Origin: Aphrophora alni
Taxonomy: Eukaryota > Arthropoda > Insecta > Hemiptera > Aphrophoridae
Assembly: GCA_963513935.1 (NCBI GenBank)
Contig: OY740765.1
Location: 143,409,618-143,473,617, forward strand
Direction: 5' to 3'
Length of the DNA stretch: 64,000 nt
Below, piece by piece: positions 1 through 10,681 of this stretch. Numbering within the stretch: position 1 is the stretch's first letter; the number at the start of each line of letters is the position of its first letter. A program made the translations under genes and the position numbers. Below the pieces are notes generated by a model. That model did no database searches, was not told the DNA's origin, and saw only the letters and a list, made by a program, of their open reading frames with translations.

Positions 1-3000
1 CTTCTGTTCTCCAACTGACTGCCTCTGTTACTGTGCTAACAGAGTCTGATCACGCTGCACTGTCTCTTATCTAATAACTTTTTCTTCTGTTCTCCAACTG
101 ACTGCCTCTGTTACTGTGCTACATGAGTCTGATCACGCTGCACTGTCTCTTATCTATTAACTTTTTCTTCTATTCTCCAACTGACTGCCTCTGTTACTGT
201 GCTACATGAGTCTGATCACGCTGCACTGTCTCTTATCTATTAACTTTTTCTTCTGTTCTCCAACTGACTGCCTCTGTTACTGTGCTACATGAGTCTGATC
301 ACGCTGCACTGTCTCTTATCTATTAACTTTTTCTTCTGTTCTCCAACTGACTGCCTCTGTTACTGTGCTAACAGAGTCTGATCACGCTGCACTGTCTCTT
401 ATCTATTAACTTTTTCTTCTGTTCTCCAACTGACTGCCTCTGTTACTGTGCTACATGAGTCTGATCACGCTGCACTGTCTCTTATCTATTAACTTTTTCT
501 TCTGTTCTCCAACTGACTGCCTCTGTTACTGTGCTACATGAGTCTGATCACGCTGCACTGTCTCTTATCTATTAACTTTTTCTTCTGTTCTCCAACTGAC
601 TGCCTCTGTTACTGTGCTACATGAGTCTGATCACGCTGCACTGTCTCTTATCTATTAACTTTTTCTTCTGTTCTCCAACTGACTGCCTCTGTTACTGTGC
701 TACATGAGTCTGATCACGCTGCACTGTCTCTTATCTATTAACTTTTTCTTCTGTTCTCCAACTGACTGCCTCTGTTACTGTGCTACATGAGTCTGATCAC
801 GCTGCACTGTCTCTTATCTATTAACTTTTTCTTCTGTTCTCCAACTGACTGCCTCTGTTACTGTGCTAACAGAGTCTGATCACGCTGCACTGTCTCTTAT
901 CTATTAACTTTTTCTTCTGTTCTCCAACTGACTGCCTCTGTTACTGTGCTACATGAGTCTGATCACGCTGCACTGTCTCTTATCTATTAACTTTTTCTTC
1001 TGTTCTCCAACTGACTGCCTCTGTTACTGTGCTACATGAGTCTGATCACGCTGCACTGTCTCTTATCTATTAACTTTTTCTTCTGTTCTCCAACTGACTG
1101 CCTCTGTTACTGTGCTAACAGAGTCTGGTCACGCTGCACTGTCTCTTATCTATTAACTTTTTCTTCCGTTCTCCAACTGACTGCCTCTGTTACTGTGCTA
1201 CATGAGTCTGATCACGCTGCACTGTCTCTTATCTATTAACTTTTTCTTCTGTTCTCCAACTGACTGCCTCTGTTACTGTGCTACATGAGTCTGATCACGC
1301 TGCACTGTCTCTTATCTATTAACTTTTTCTTCTGTTCTCCAACTGACTGCCTCTGTTACTGTGCTACATGAGTCTGATCACGCTGCACTGTCTCTTATCT
1401 ATTAACTTTTTCTTCTGTTCTCCAACTGACTGCCTCTGTTACTGTGCTAACAGAGTCTGATCACGCTGCACTGTCTCTTATCTATTAACTTTTTCTTCTG
1501 TTCTCCAACTGACTGCCTCTGTTACTGTGCTACATGAGTCTGATCACGCTGCACTGTCTCTTATCTATTAACTTTTTCTTCTGTTCTCCAACTGACTACC
1601 TCTGTTACTGTGCTACATGAGTCTGATCACGCTGCACTGTCTCTTATCTATTAACTTTTTCTTCTGTTCTCCAACTGACTGCCTCTGTTACTGTGCTACA
1701 TGAGTCTGATCACGCTGCACTGTCTCTTATCTATTAACTTTTTCTTCTGTTCTCCAACTGACTGCCTCTGTTACTGTGCTACATGAGTCTGATCACGCTG
1801 CACTGTCTCTTATCTATTAACTTTTTCTTCTGTTCTCCAACTGACTGCCTCTGTTACTGTGCTAACAGAGTCTGGTCACGCTGCACTGTCTCTTATCTAT
1901 TAACTTTTTCTTCTGTTCTCCAACTGACTGCCTCTGTTACTGTGCTACATGAGTCTGATCACGCTGCACTGTCTCTTATCTATTAACTTTTTCTTCTGTT
2001 CTCCAACTGACTGCCTCTGTTACTGTGCTACATGAGTCTGATCACGCTGCACTGTCTCTTATCTATTAACTTTTTCTTCTGTTCTCCAACTGACTGCCTC
2101 TGTTACTGTGCTACATGAGTCTGATCACGCTGCACTGTCTCTTATCTATTAACTTTTTCTTCTGTTCTCCAACTGACTGCCTCTGTTACTGTGCTACATG
2201 AGTCTGATCACGCTGCACTGTCTCTTATCTATTAACTTTTTCTTCTGTTCTCCAACTGACTGCCTCTGTTACTGTGCTACATGAGTCTGATCACGCTGCA
2301 CTGTCTCTTATCTATTAACTTTTTCTTCTGTTCTCCAACTGACTGCCTCTGTTACTGTGCTACATGAGTCTGATCACGCTGCACTGTCTCTTATCTATTA
2401 ACTTTTTCTTCTGTTCTCCAACTGACTGCCTCTGTTACTGTGCTAACAGAGTCTGATCACGCTGCACTGTCTCTTATCTATTAACTTTTTCTTCTGTTCT
2501 CCAACTGACTGCCTCTGTTACTGTGCTACATGAGTCTGATCACGCTGCACTGTCTCTTATCTATTAACTTTTTCTTCTGTTCTCCAACTGACTACCTCTG
2601 TTACTGTGCTACATGAGTCTGATCACGCTGCACTGTCTCTTATCTATTAACTTTTTCTTCTGTTCTCCAACTGACTGCCTCTGTTACTGTGCTACATGAG
2701 TCTGATCACGCTGCACTGTCTCTTATCTATTAACTTTTTCTTCTGTTCTCCAACTGACTGCCTCTGTTACTGTGCTACATGAGTCTGATCACGCTGCACT
2801 GTCTCTTATCTATTAACTTTTTCTTCTGTTCTCCAACTGACTGCCTCTGTTACTGTGCTAACAGAGTCTGGTCACGCTGCACTGTCTCTTATCTATTAAC
2901 TTTTTCTTCTGTTCTCCAACTGACTGCCTCTGTTACTGTGCTACATGAGTCTGATCACGCTGCACTGTCTCTTATCTATTAACTTTTTCTTCTGTTCTCC

Positions 3001-3403
3001 AACTGACTGCCTCTGTTACTGTGCTACATGAGTCTGATCACGCTGCACTGTCTCTTATCTATTAACTTTTTCTTCTGTTCTCCAACTGACTGCCTCTGTT
3101 ACTGTGCTACATGAGTCTGATCACGCTGCACTGTCTCTTATCTATTAACTTTTTCTTCTGTTCTCCAACTGACTGCCTCTGTTACTGTGCTACATGAGTC
3201 TGATCACGCTGCACTGTCTCTTATCTATTAACTTTTTCTTCTGTTCTCCAACTGACTGCCTCTGTTACTGTGCTACATGAGTCTGATCACGCTGCACTGT
3301 CTCTTATCTATTAACTTTTTCTTCTGTTCTCCAACTGACTGCCTCTGTTACTGTGCTAACAGAGTCTGGTCACGCTGCACTGTCTCTTATCTATTAACTT
3401 TTT
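1..3403. repeat. 83-bp satellite array, 41 units
   Basis: An 83-bp unit repeats head to tail; 41 x 83 = 3403 matches the array end exactly, so no copy in the window has changed length. The array enters from the left edge, so its true start is outside. Units are nearly identical. The main variants are CTAACAGAG versus CTACATGAG around unit positions 37-45 (units 1, 5, 11, 14, 18, 23, 30, 35, 41), GTCTGGTC versus GTCTGATC (units 14, 23, 35, 41), and GACTACC for GACTGCC (units 20, 32). The 67-aa open frames it creates are by-products: 83 is not a multiple of 3, so no frame persists. The last unit ends at 3403, followed by unrelated sequence. Confidence 0.98.
1412..3403. repeat. 12-unit (996-bp) higher-order pattern in the satellite
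   Basis: Within the array, units 18, 20 and 23 carry three distinct variants (CTAACAGAG; GACTACC; CTAACAGAG plus GTCTGGTC). The same three recur in the same order in units 30, 32 and 35, exactly 12 units later. Units 29 and 41 break the match, so the duplicated block is at least 6 and fewer than 12 units. A 9-unit shift similarly relates unit 14 to unit 23. This suggests segmental amplification by unequal exchange. Confidence 0.8.
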
Positions 3404-3606
3404 AGTAATTATTAGTCTATTAGTCTAAACTTAGTGAGAAGTACTAGAAAAACTCTGTAGTCCTGTCGTATTAGTTTCAGTCTTTCACCTTTGCTTGATC
3501 AGCCTGAACTCCATTTTCTGAAATGTGACCTAATATCGTCTTAGCATTAAAAATACATATTTTGTATATTAAGTGCCGCATCTTTAAGTTTATCAATAAC
3601 TAATAC
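3404..3606. other. Satellite-flanking AT-rich sequence
   Basis: Unique-looking AT-rich sequence directly after the last satellite unit. I see no gene or repeat in it. Confidence 0.5.
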
Positions 3607-3690
3607 TTAACACTTTGAGTGCTAAGCCCATCATTTGACGGGCCGGCAATTCTTGCATTGAGTTCTAAGCCCGTCATTTGATTCTTCTAT
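3607..3690. mobile_element. TTAA-bounded piggyBac-like terminus
   Basis: A TTAA at 3607-3610 is followed by CACTTTGAGTGCTAAGCCC and then two direct copies, 42 bp apart, of a motif built on CTAAGCCCRTCATTTGA. The layout (TTAA, short terminal sequence, subterminal GTCATTTGACG motif) resembles the piggyBac derivatives at 22.6, 34.3 and 37.5 kb. I could not find the matching right end, so this is only a possible solo end. Confidence 0.35.
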
Positions 3691-3827
3691 GCTGTTTGAC
3701 TTCTGAAACAGCTATTACCGATTGTAAGTAGTTGTCCTGTTCATTTTTAGAATCTAAACCTCTAAAATTCGTATAAATTCGGTTACGATCTTCTTCTGGG
3801 ACTTTGGTGAAACATCCTCTGCGACAA
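3674..3827 (-). pseudogene. N-terminal exon-like fragment of a DUF7869-type gene
   Basis: On the minus strand a pyrimidine-rich tract ending in GTTTCAG (plus 3828 upwards) leads into a 50-codon open stretch starting CRRGCFTKVPEED and ending QHRRIK before a TGA at 3676-3674. The spacing of cysteines, R..I...F, the Q..YL segment and the basic end resemble the N-terminal part of insect proteins carrying the DUF7869 domain. A C-terminal part of the same kind of protein lies 0.6 kb away on the opposite strand. So either an internal inversion occurred or these are two separate copies. The terminal codons run into the TTAA-linked repeats at 3611-3690. Family assignment is from memory of the pattern, not a search. 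Confidence 0.5.
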
Positions 3828-4408
3828 CTGAAACAAAACAAGCAGTGTTAGTTTAAAATAAGAAGCCCAAACTGTATTTCTACTTTGAAACCCCTATCTT
3901 GGCTGCAGTAAGTTATAACCACTGATAAAAAGCCTAGCCTAAGTATGACTGTAAATAAACCAAACTTAGCTAGAGTAGGTCATGACCACTGATAAATAAA
4001 TTGGACTACCATATAGGTAAACCGGACGGAAAAGAAACTCCACTCAATTACGCAAGTGCCACGCATCGCCAATAACAGTAGGGCCTACAACGTAACCTTT
4101 GCGAGGTTATGACGGCTGGAGTTTTTTATCAGTGTTAAGTCTATAGCCTAAGTCTTACTGTACAAAACTCTATCTTGGCTAGAATAGGGCCACTGATAAG
4201 TAGCCTAGCCTAAGTCTGACTGTAGTAAAAAACTCATCTTGATTAGAGTAGGTTATGATCACTGACAAATAACCTGACCTAAAATAAAAGAATAGGCCTA
4301 ATTTAAATAAGCAAAATAGCTTGTCCCAATCAGCTAAACCTAGGCTATCTCACTGTAGGCTAGCTTAATTAGGTGATCTACACAATACAGTTCTGGCAAT
4401 TAATAATA

Positions 4409-5760
4409 ATGGGGAAGTCCCCAAAAGACATGAGAGGCAAAAACACTCCAGGCAATGTCATTCCTGATTGTGTGGTAAATGTGATTAAGGATCATATTTC
4501 TTCATTCCCAGTGAAGATAGCTCGATACAGCTCCTGAGAATACCACTATCTCAATGAAAGGCTTAATGTCCTAAAAATGTACAACCTATTTAAACAGAAA
4601 TATCCAAACTATAATGTTAAATATAGTTTTTATATGAAAGCTTTCAGAGAAAATTTTACGTTACACTTTGGTCGACCTCAAGTGGATACCTGTTGTACAT
4701 GCGAAACACTTAACGTAAAAATTAAGAGCCAGTTTCTGAACGAAAATGCAAAAAAAGTTCATGTTGCAGAGAAAATTGTGCACATTAGACGTGCCAAAAA
4801 GTTTTTTTTTAAAAAATCAAAGCTATAGAGGCGATTGCAAAGGAAAACGATAACGTTGGTGCCATTTGTGTTGATTTTATGCAAAACTTGCAGTTACCAC
4901 ATGTTCCTGTGCAAGAAACTTTTTACTTGCGTCAATTGACTGTGAGTGTATTCTGTATACATAATATTAAAGACAATACAGCTGTTTTTTACATCTATCA
5001 CGAAGGACAAGCCGGTAAAGGCCCGAATGAGGTTTATTCATTCATCCGGAATTATATTGAGACTTCGATGAAAAATGTGGAGCACTTCCATATTTTTTCT
5101 GACGGCTGCTTTGGCCAAAACAAAAACCATTCCTTACTTCGGCTAGTGAATGCTTTGGTAACTTCTGGGAAATTGAAAAGTGCTGAACAATACTTCCCCA
5201 TAAATGGACATTCATTCTTACCATGTGATAGAGATTTCGCTGTTCTCAAAAAGGTTCTAAGAAGATGTGATCGCGTGTATACACTAAAGCAGTATGCAGA
5301 GTTGGTTTTGTCATCCTCTGCAAAAAGTAAATTTTTGGTTGTTCTCCCAGTCTGAGGACATAATTGATTTTGGAAAATGGTGGCCAAAATTCTTCAAGAA
5401 AATTGTCGTGTCAAATGAAACTCGTGGTAAGGAAACACCAAAAGAAGAAAAGGTCCACTTAAAGATTTCCAAGTTTATGCATTTTTTTTCTCACATGACG
5501 GTGATCATCCATACACAATCCAGGCTAAAACCTATATTGATGGCATGCATGTTCACACCTTCTCTTTGAAGAATGCAAGCACTACACTCACTTTGCCAAA
5601 TGACAAGGCCTATCCCAAAGGATTTTTACCCATAAACATCAAAAAAATGAATGACCTTGTGAAATTCAAAGAGTATCTTCCAGAAGAAGATGAAATCCAG
5701 AGTTTCTTCACTGAAATCTATGATTGGGAAACTTCAACCACAACAGACGAGATTGATTAA
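4409..5760 (+). pseudogene. DUF7869-like, transposon-type gene, broken
   Basis: Reading from ATG 4409 gives MGKSPKDMRGKN, then HISSFP and, after one in-frame TGA, YLNERLN and MYNLFKQKYP. A CTCETLNVKIK stretch follows. The next section has FYIYHEGQAGKGPNEV, FSDGCFGQNKNHSLLR and GHSFLPCDRDFAVLKK. The order RGK / HI.SFP / MY.LY / SDGC.GQNKN / GHSFLP.DRDF is the layout I know from insect DUF7869 proteins, which are repetitive and probably transposon-encoded with an RNase-H-like core. The frame shifts three times: near the T9 run at 4801-4810, near 5340, and at the T run near 5485. The final segment ends with a normal stop at 5758-5760. Homopolymer breaks mean either decay or sequencing error. The N-terminal exon is missing on this strand. 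Confidence 0.7.
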
Positions 5761-5820
5761 TGGAAATAATTAACTAAAATTGGAAATAATGAACTAAAAT
5801 TGGAAATAATGAACTAAAAT
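5761..5820. repeat. 20-bp tandem repeat, 3 copies
   Basis: TGGAAATAATTAACTAAAAT and two near-identical copies follow the stop codon of the DUF7869-like pseudogene directly, so they probably belong to its 3' untranslated region. Confidence 0.85.
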
Positions 5821-5962
5821 AAATAATGTTTTTGTATTTGGAAATAATTTTTACACTTTGTTAATTGATTTTATATTTTGCAACATTTAAATTCAATAAA
5901 TAACCTATAAGTTATTTTGTGATTTTTATCAAATTTTTTTTTACTTTATTCCTGTTTATTCT

Positions 5963-6165
5963 AGAAACAGCATAAGTCAAAAAAGTTTATATACAAATTA
6001 TACACATACAACATTTTTTTTAAATAATTTGATGTTACCATAGTACCTGGAGTATGATAGTTTAATAACTACATTGTGTTTTAGATTTTAATAACTGGTT
6101 GCCTAGCAACAGATCAGTTTTTTTAAGTTTTTGAAAAGTTGTATTTTTTGACTTATGCCGTTTCT
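5963..6165. mobile_element. 203-bp hairpin element with 22-bp inverted ends
   Basis: Left end AGAAACAGCATAAGTC (5963 on) and right end GACTTATGCCGTTTCT (to 6165) are inverted copies over 22 bp with one mismatch. There is no coding capacity. I see no convincing target duplication. It may be a MITE, or the ends of the neighbouring DUF7869-type element. Confidence 0.5.
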
Positions 6166-6251
6166 CAAATAACCGATTCAATTATACAAAATAAAATAAA
6201 ATAAGACAGTGGTGTGTAGTATATTTTATGTATCAACACATGACAAAATTT

Positions 6252-6558
6252 ATGTTCTATAAAAACGTTTTCATGCTCTGCAGGCCATCATTACATATTT
6301 TTGTTTATTACATTTCCTTATGCAGCGCCAATTTTTCCTTGCGTTACTAATACGTTCATTAGGGTAAGTTCTTTATGATTTTCGAAATTGATGTAAGAAA
6401 TTAATAAAAGGGTTAATAGATAAGCAGCACCTATTGCATAGAGGAACCTTAGAACGCTGACCAACACAACAACATCTTTTCGTAACAGATTTCCTTTTTG
6501 GCCTGCGGGACCTACTTCTATTTTCAGTAGATTCAGTAAGGTCAGTAAATTCATTCAT
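6252..6558 (-). pseudogene. Mirror copy of the basic ORF, left palindrome arm
   Basis: Inverted partner of the frame at 7114-7420. Identity is complete over the first 61 codons, while the downstream segment differs (NWRCIRKCNKQ here versus KWCCMKKCDKQ in the other arm) and gains a stop. The two copies point away from each other across the 39-bp spacer. Confidence 0.25.
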
Positions 6559-7113
6559 TGTAAATTTTAAATTTTTAGGAGCAAGTATAAAATACAACTA
6601 AAATTTGTGGGTGCTAAATTGAGAATGATGTTTATTATCAACAAATTTTAAAATATCAAAATCAGTATTGTTTTTAGAATACATTGTTGCTATCTTCTAA
6701 TTATTAAAATTATACTTTTCGTAATTACTAACTTCCATAATTCTAACTTTTCGTTTTTTCTTATTTTATTATTGTTTTTTAGTTTTAATAATTTATTTAT
6801 TATAATCACAACGATTTTGGATTTCAAGGAAACTTGAGTTTTTTAAAAAAAAATCAATCGTTGTGATTTTAATAAATAAATTATTAAAACTAAAAAACAT
6901 TAATAAAATAAGAAAAAATGAAAAGTTAGAATTATGGAAGTTAGTAATTACGAAAAGTATAATTTTAATAATTAGAAGATAGCAACAATGTATTCTAAAA
7001 ACAATACTGATTTTGATATTTTAAAATTTGTTGATAAGAAACATTATTCTCAATTTAGCACCCACAAATTTTAGTTGTATTTTATACTTGCTCCTAAAAA
7101 TTTAAAATTTACA

Positions 7114-7420
7114 ATGAATGAATTTACTGACCTTACTGAATCTACTGAAAATAGAAGTAGGTCCCGCAGGCCAAAAAGGAAATCTGTTACGAAAAGATGT
7201 TGTTGTGTTGGTCAGCGTTCTAAGGTTCCTCTATGCAATAGGTGCTGCTTATCTATTAACCCTTTTATTAATTTCTTACATCAATTTCGAAAATCATAAA
7301 GAACTTACCCTAATGAACGTATTAGCAACGCAAGGAAAAAATGGTGCTGCATGAAGAAATGTGATAAACAAAAATATGTAAAGATGGCCTGCAGAGCACG
7401 AAAACGTTTTTATAGAACAT
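7114..7420 (+). pseudogene. Unrecognised basic ORF in the right palindrome arm
   Basis: From ATG 7114 the frame reads MNEFTDLTESTENRSRSRRP, then a KRKSVTKR basic patch and a cysteine-rich stretch, to a TAA at 7297-7299. The same frame then continues RTYPNERISNARKKW, with KQKYVKMACRARKRF, to a second stop near 7420. The acidic-then-basic start could be a first exon or a DNA-binding tail. A second frame is also open from 7118. The mirror copy in the other arm (minus strand, from about 6558) has the identical 61-residue segment up to the first stop and diverges after it. Function unknown; it could be noise preserved by recent duplication. Confidence 0.25.
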
Positions 7421-7775
7421 AAATTTTGTCATGTATTGATACATAAAATATACTACACACCACTGTCTAATTTTATTTTATTTTGTATAATTATGTACCT
7501 CATTGCTAATGTACAACGCTATATAAATAACTCCGACGTAATATTTGTGTTTACATATTGTTACTACTTTTGTTACAATATAAATAAATACTTAATTTAA
7601 AATAACACATCATTCGTTCAAACATTCCCAATAGTTGGCACGTTTCTATATAATTTAGCAATTGTATTTATATTTAAAGGAATTGAAATTAGGTTATTTG
7701 TCTTTATAACATTAATAAAAATATTCTACAAAATATAAAATGCACATAAAAAAATTCATAATTATATATCACGAC

Positions 7776-7846
7776 AGGTTTGGCCAGGTAGCTATATATA
7801 AACACCTGGCCAAACCTTATATATATATTATCACCTGGCCAAACCT
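7776..7846. repeat. 14-bp motif: one inverted, two direct copies
   Basis: AGGTTTGGCCAGGT at 7776-7789 is the exact inverse of ACCTGGCCAAACCT at 7804-7817, which recurs at 7833-7846. Alternating AT tracts separate them. Copies 1 and 2 can form a 14-bp stem. Confidence 0.85.
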
Positions 7847-9571
7847 TTCGTAAGTTTATTGAAGTTAATAATTTGAAATTAGATCATGGATAAACATGAG
7901 CGTTAAAAGTGAAGTGCCGCCAATCTACGCCTAAAATTTTTACGACAAATCATAAAATGAAAGTATATGAATCTCAAAGCTGAAAAAATGGAATTCTGCT
8001 TCCCTTAAACCAGTTTGCTCTTTATTGGCGCATGCGCATTAGCGCAACTTCTGCTGCGGTGGCGTTAATACGTAAGTACCGAAAATAGTAAATCACAATT
8101 ATAAACTTCTTAGATTCTAAATGTGGCTTTTCATAGGTGTAAGGGAAGTAAGTTTTGTGGAAAGACAACAAACTGTAATGTCTGGACTTGCAGCAATGAC
8201 TCTTTCTGTTCACTAATTCGAACATGTGTTTCCTTATAGCTAATGGTGGTGCAACATTACGAGTATCTTTCAAGATTGGAAGAGTAGGCCTAGTTTTCAA
8301 GATTTGAGCATAAGTTGAGTTTTTGACTTCTAGATCTTTTCGAAAGACTGAACTTGAATAGGCAATAAAATTATGAACTTTTCAAGAAGTTTTTTTTTGT
8401 AAATCCAAAACTTAAAACAAAAAGTGTAATTAACTATACTCTACTGAGGTCATGATTTAAATTTTTAACTTTCATTTGTTAATATATCTCTCTTAATTTT
8501 ATTGGATGGGATTTTATTTTCGGATTTGCGACCCTAAAGGGGTTAGAATCAAAATTATTATATTTGACGTCAAATGACAACTTCAAATAAATATAAAAGG
8601 AAATAAAAATATTACTAAAAGTCGGCCGACACATATAATTTTTGTTACTTAAAATATACATAAAGTTTGTTTAGAACATGATAAAAGGTTTTATAAAGTA
8701 TGTTTAAGTTGTATGTAAGACTATAACTAAACTGTTTACTATAAGAACATTTAAGAAACTATTGCTCGTTTCTTTGAAAATAATGAACACTGAATACTTA
8801 TGTTTTATGTAATTTTCAAAAAAAAAGGAACTAAATTTGTAATTTTGTTTAAAGATAATATGGGAAGTGGGGGGGATTTCAAGAAAATTAGAATTTTCAA
8901 AACTAAGCGGATATCAATGCATAATATAAATATATACAGTATATTCTTTTTCATATTTAAGGGCATGTAATTAAACAAATAACCTTTTGAGTTAATTATT
9001 TTTGAAAATAGTTATGTAATAAACAAACAGTTACTAATCGCTTGTATTTCTGTAAATTTCCTATGTATATAAATGATTAACTCAGGTACAGCCGTTTTCG
9101 TCTGAAAGGTAAGATTATAGGTTGAGCAAATCTTGCTAAACTTCTTAAACTTGACATTACCATTTCCTTGGCCTAGTGCGATATCTTCCAAAATCTTAAT
9201 TTATTTTCTTGAAACGGTTTACTTTTTATTTTGTAATTTATTGCTATCCGGATATGTGTAAACTGTTAACAATGTCAACTCAGTTGTAATAAATACATAG
9301 TTATTAAAAAAAATAAATTTTAATATAAAAATCGGTCCATAAACATAAAAAATAAACTTTGAATTGCTATTTGCACATTCAGTGGTGTTTCAATTTATAT
9401 TGTCATTTCAAAACAAAGAAATTACAAATTTGTCTACGTTGTGTCACCATTTTCTGATCAAGTGACGTTAGAAAGAGTTATTGGGACAGTCGTGTATAAG
9501 TGTCATTTTTCGATGGAACGATACGTTTTTACTTCGGAATAATACCAAACAATAGTTATTTGTGCAACTAG
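7847..9571. other. AT-rich region without a supported gene
   Basis: No frame here has family resemblance. A 92-codon minus-strand frame at 8022-8300 has ordinary composition, but I recognise no domain. The only notable sites are an NRF-1-like palindrome at 8028 and a GTAAGT donor-like site at 8072. Confidence 0.5.
8028..8038. promoter_or_regulatory. NRF-1-type palindrome, possible promoter
   Basis: GCGCATGCGCA matches the core of the NRF-1 (insect erect wing) binding palindrome. It sits in a short CG-containing island (about 8024-8070) inside very AT-rich DNA, and a strong donor-like GTAAGT follows at 8072. That arrangement fits a promoter plus short first exon on the plus strand, but no downstream exon is identified. 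Confidence 0.3.
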
Positions 9572-9674
9572 TGAGCAAAGTGGCACTTTTTTAAACGAGA
9601 GAAAAATGTTGACGCACGAGGCTTGCCGAGTGCGTCAATTTTATCGAGTTTAAAAAAGACACTTTGATCACTCA
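9572..9674. mobile_element. About 100-bp imperfect hairpin, MITE-like
   Basis: The two halves of 9572-9674 are imperfect inverted copies (TGAGCAAAGTGGCAC on the left, GACACTTTGATCACTCA on the right). The centre is a clean stem, TTGACGCAC / GTGCGTCAA, around a short loop. No coding potential. Confidence 0.55.
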
Positions 9675-10681
9675 TGATTTATGTATGTAAATTTAGGCCA
9701 AATAATTTAAACAACAACACAATTAACCTAAACAGAATTTATCACAAAGATGTAACAATAACTACTGCACAAGTAGTGATTATAAACTCGTATAACATTT
9801 ATTTATCTAATTAATCATTATTTCACTGTAAACACAAATTGATATTTCCAAACATAAATCAATTCCAATCTTAACAAATCATCGTAGATATGGGACGTAA
9901 ACAAACCAGCCATCTTGAATAAATGACGTCATCAGTTAGTGACAACAATCAAGTGTTAAAAATTATTATTAAAGTTTAATCGTATGCGCTGGACTACGAT
10001 AAAAATATGTTTATTACAATTAAATTATCAGTAAATCACTATTATTTCACGTCAGAGATATTAGTATGTAGTTACTAGAATAAGCAAATGATAGAACTGT
10101 ATTTCAGACGACAAAACTCCACAATATGCAATGATATCTTGAACCCAAATTTATTCAATGATTCGGAAAAAATTAACAATATTTTATAAGTAAACAATAT
10201 TTCAACATTAGATAAATCAGAATAAATAAATAGAAATTGATTTATTAAACAATTGTTTAATACATAAGAATGAATAAAAAGAATAACTTTATAAAAATCT
10301 ATCATAATCTTGACCCGAGTCACGTGATTTCAGCTAACCAATTGGAATACAAGACAAACATTAAGGGAAAAGGAGCCAAGATTTGAATAGTATGAGATAG
10401 ATTGTTCCAAACAGAATGATTTTATTAAATCAGGTCCCGTGGATGTGAGACTACAAATTAAGGCTTCCAATAATATACCAGCACATACTACAGCCTAATG
10501 TCTGATTCTACATGACTTGAATATTGTATATACTCTCCTTCAGGGTAACGTTAAAAATGTGCTTGTGTAACCGATGTGCGCAGGTATCATAAAAATGGTT
10601 AATGCACGTGCGCAGGTCATTGATATATACCTGCTCATGTATTAACTTGTTCATTCCTAAAGAGACAACATGTGTACCACA
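9675..10681. other. AT-rich region without a supported gene
   Basis: Two minus-strand frames (10075-10323 and 10508-10699) have no recognisable domain. The second is antisense to the upstream part of the RING-gene relic. I see nothing else. Confidence 0.45.

Larger units (their letters stand above)
6180..7492. repeat. 1.3-kb palindrome, 637-bp arms, 39-bp spacer
   Basis: Positions 6180-6816 and 6856-7492 are inverted copies of equal length with no indels. I count about 15 mismatches (roughly 97-98% identity), most of them in the outer 200 bp. The spacer is 6817-6855. Mirror-image open frames lie in both arms. The arms contain splice-like sites and gene-like frames (see the next entries), so this may be an inverted duplication of a gene or element fragment rather than a simple MITE. 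No target duplication is evident. Confidence 0.93.

Noticed and set aside
1036..2982. Three identical 67-aa open frames inside the satellite
   Set aside because: They arise from pairs of variant satellite units; 83 is not divisible by 3, the frame cannot persist, and spacing (747 and 996 bp) is a multiple of the unit. Not genes.
1..3403. CRISPR array
   Set aside because: The repeats are 83-bp identical tandem units without unique spacers, in a eukaryotic context.
5042..5387. Minus-strand frames antisense to the DUF7869-like gene
   Set aside because: Pure shadows of the plus-strand coding sequence; no domain of their own.
8022..8300. 92-aa minus-strand frame
   Set aside because: Reasonable composition but no recognisable motif and no splice or polyadenylation context that decides for it.
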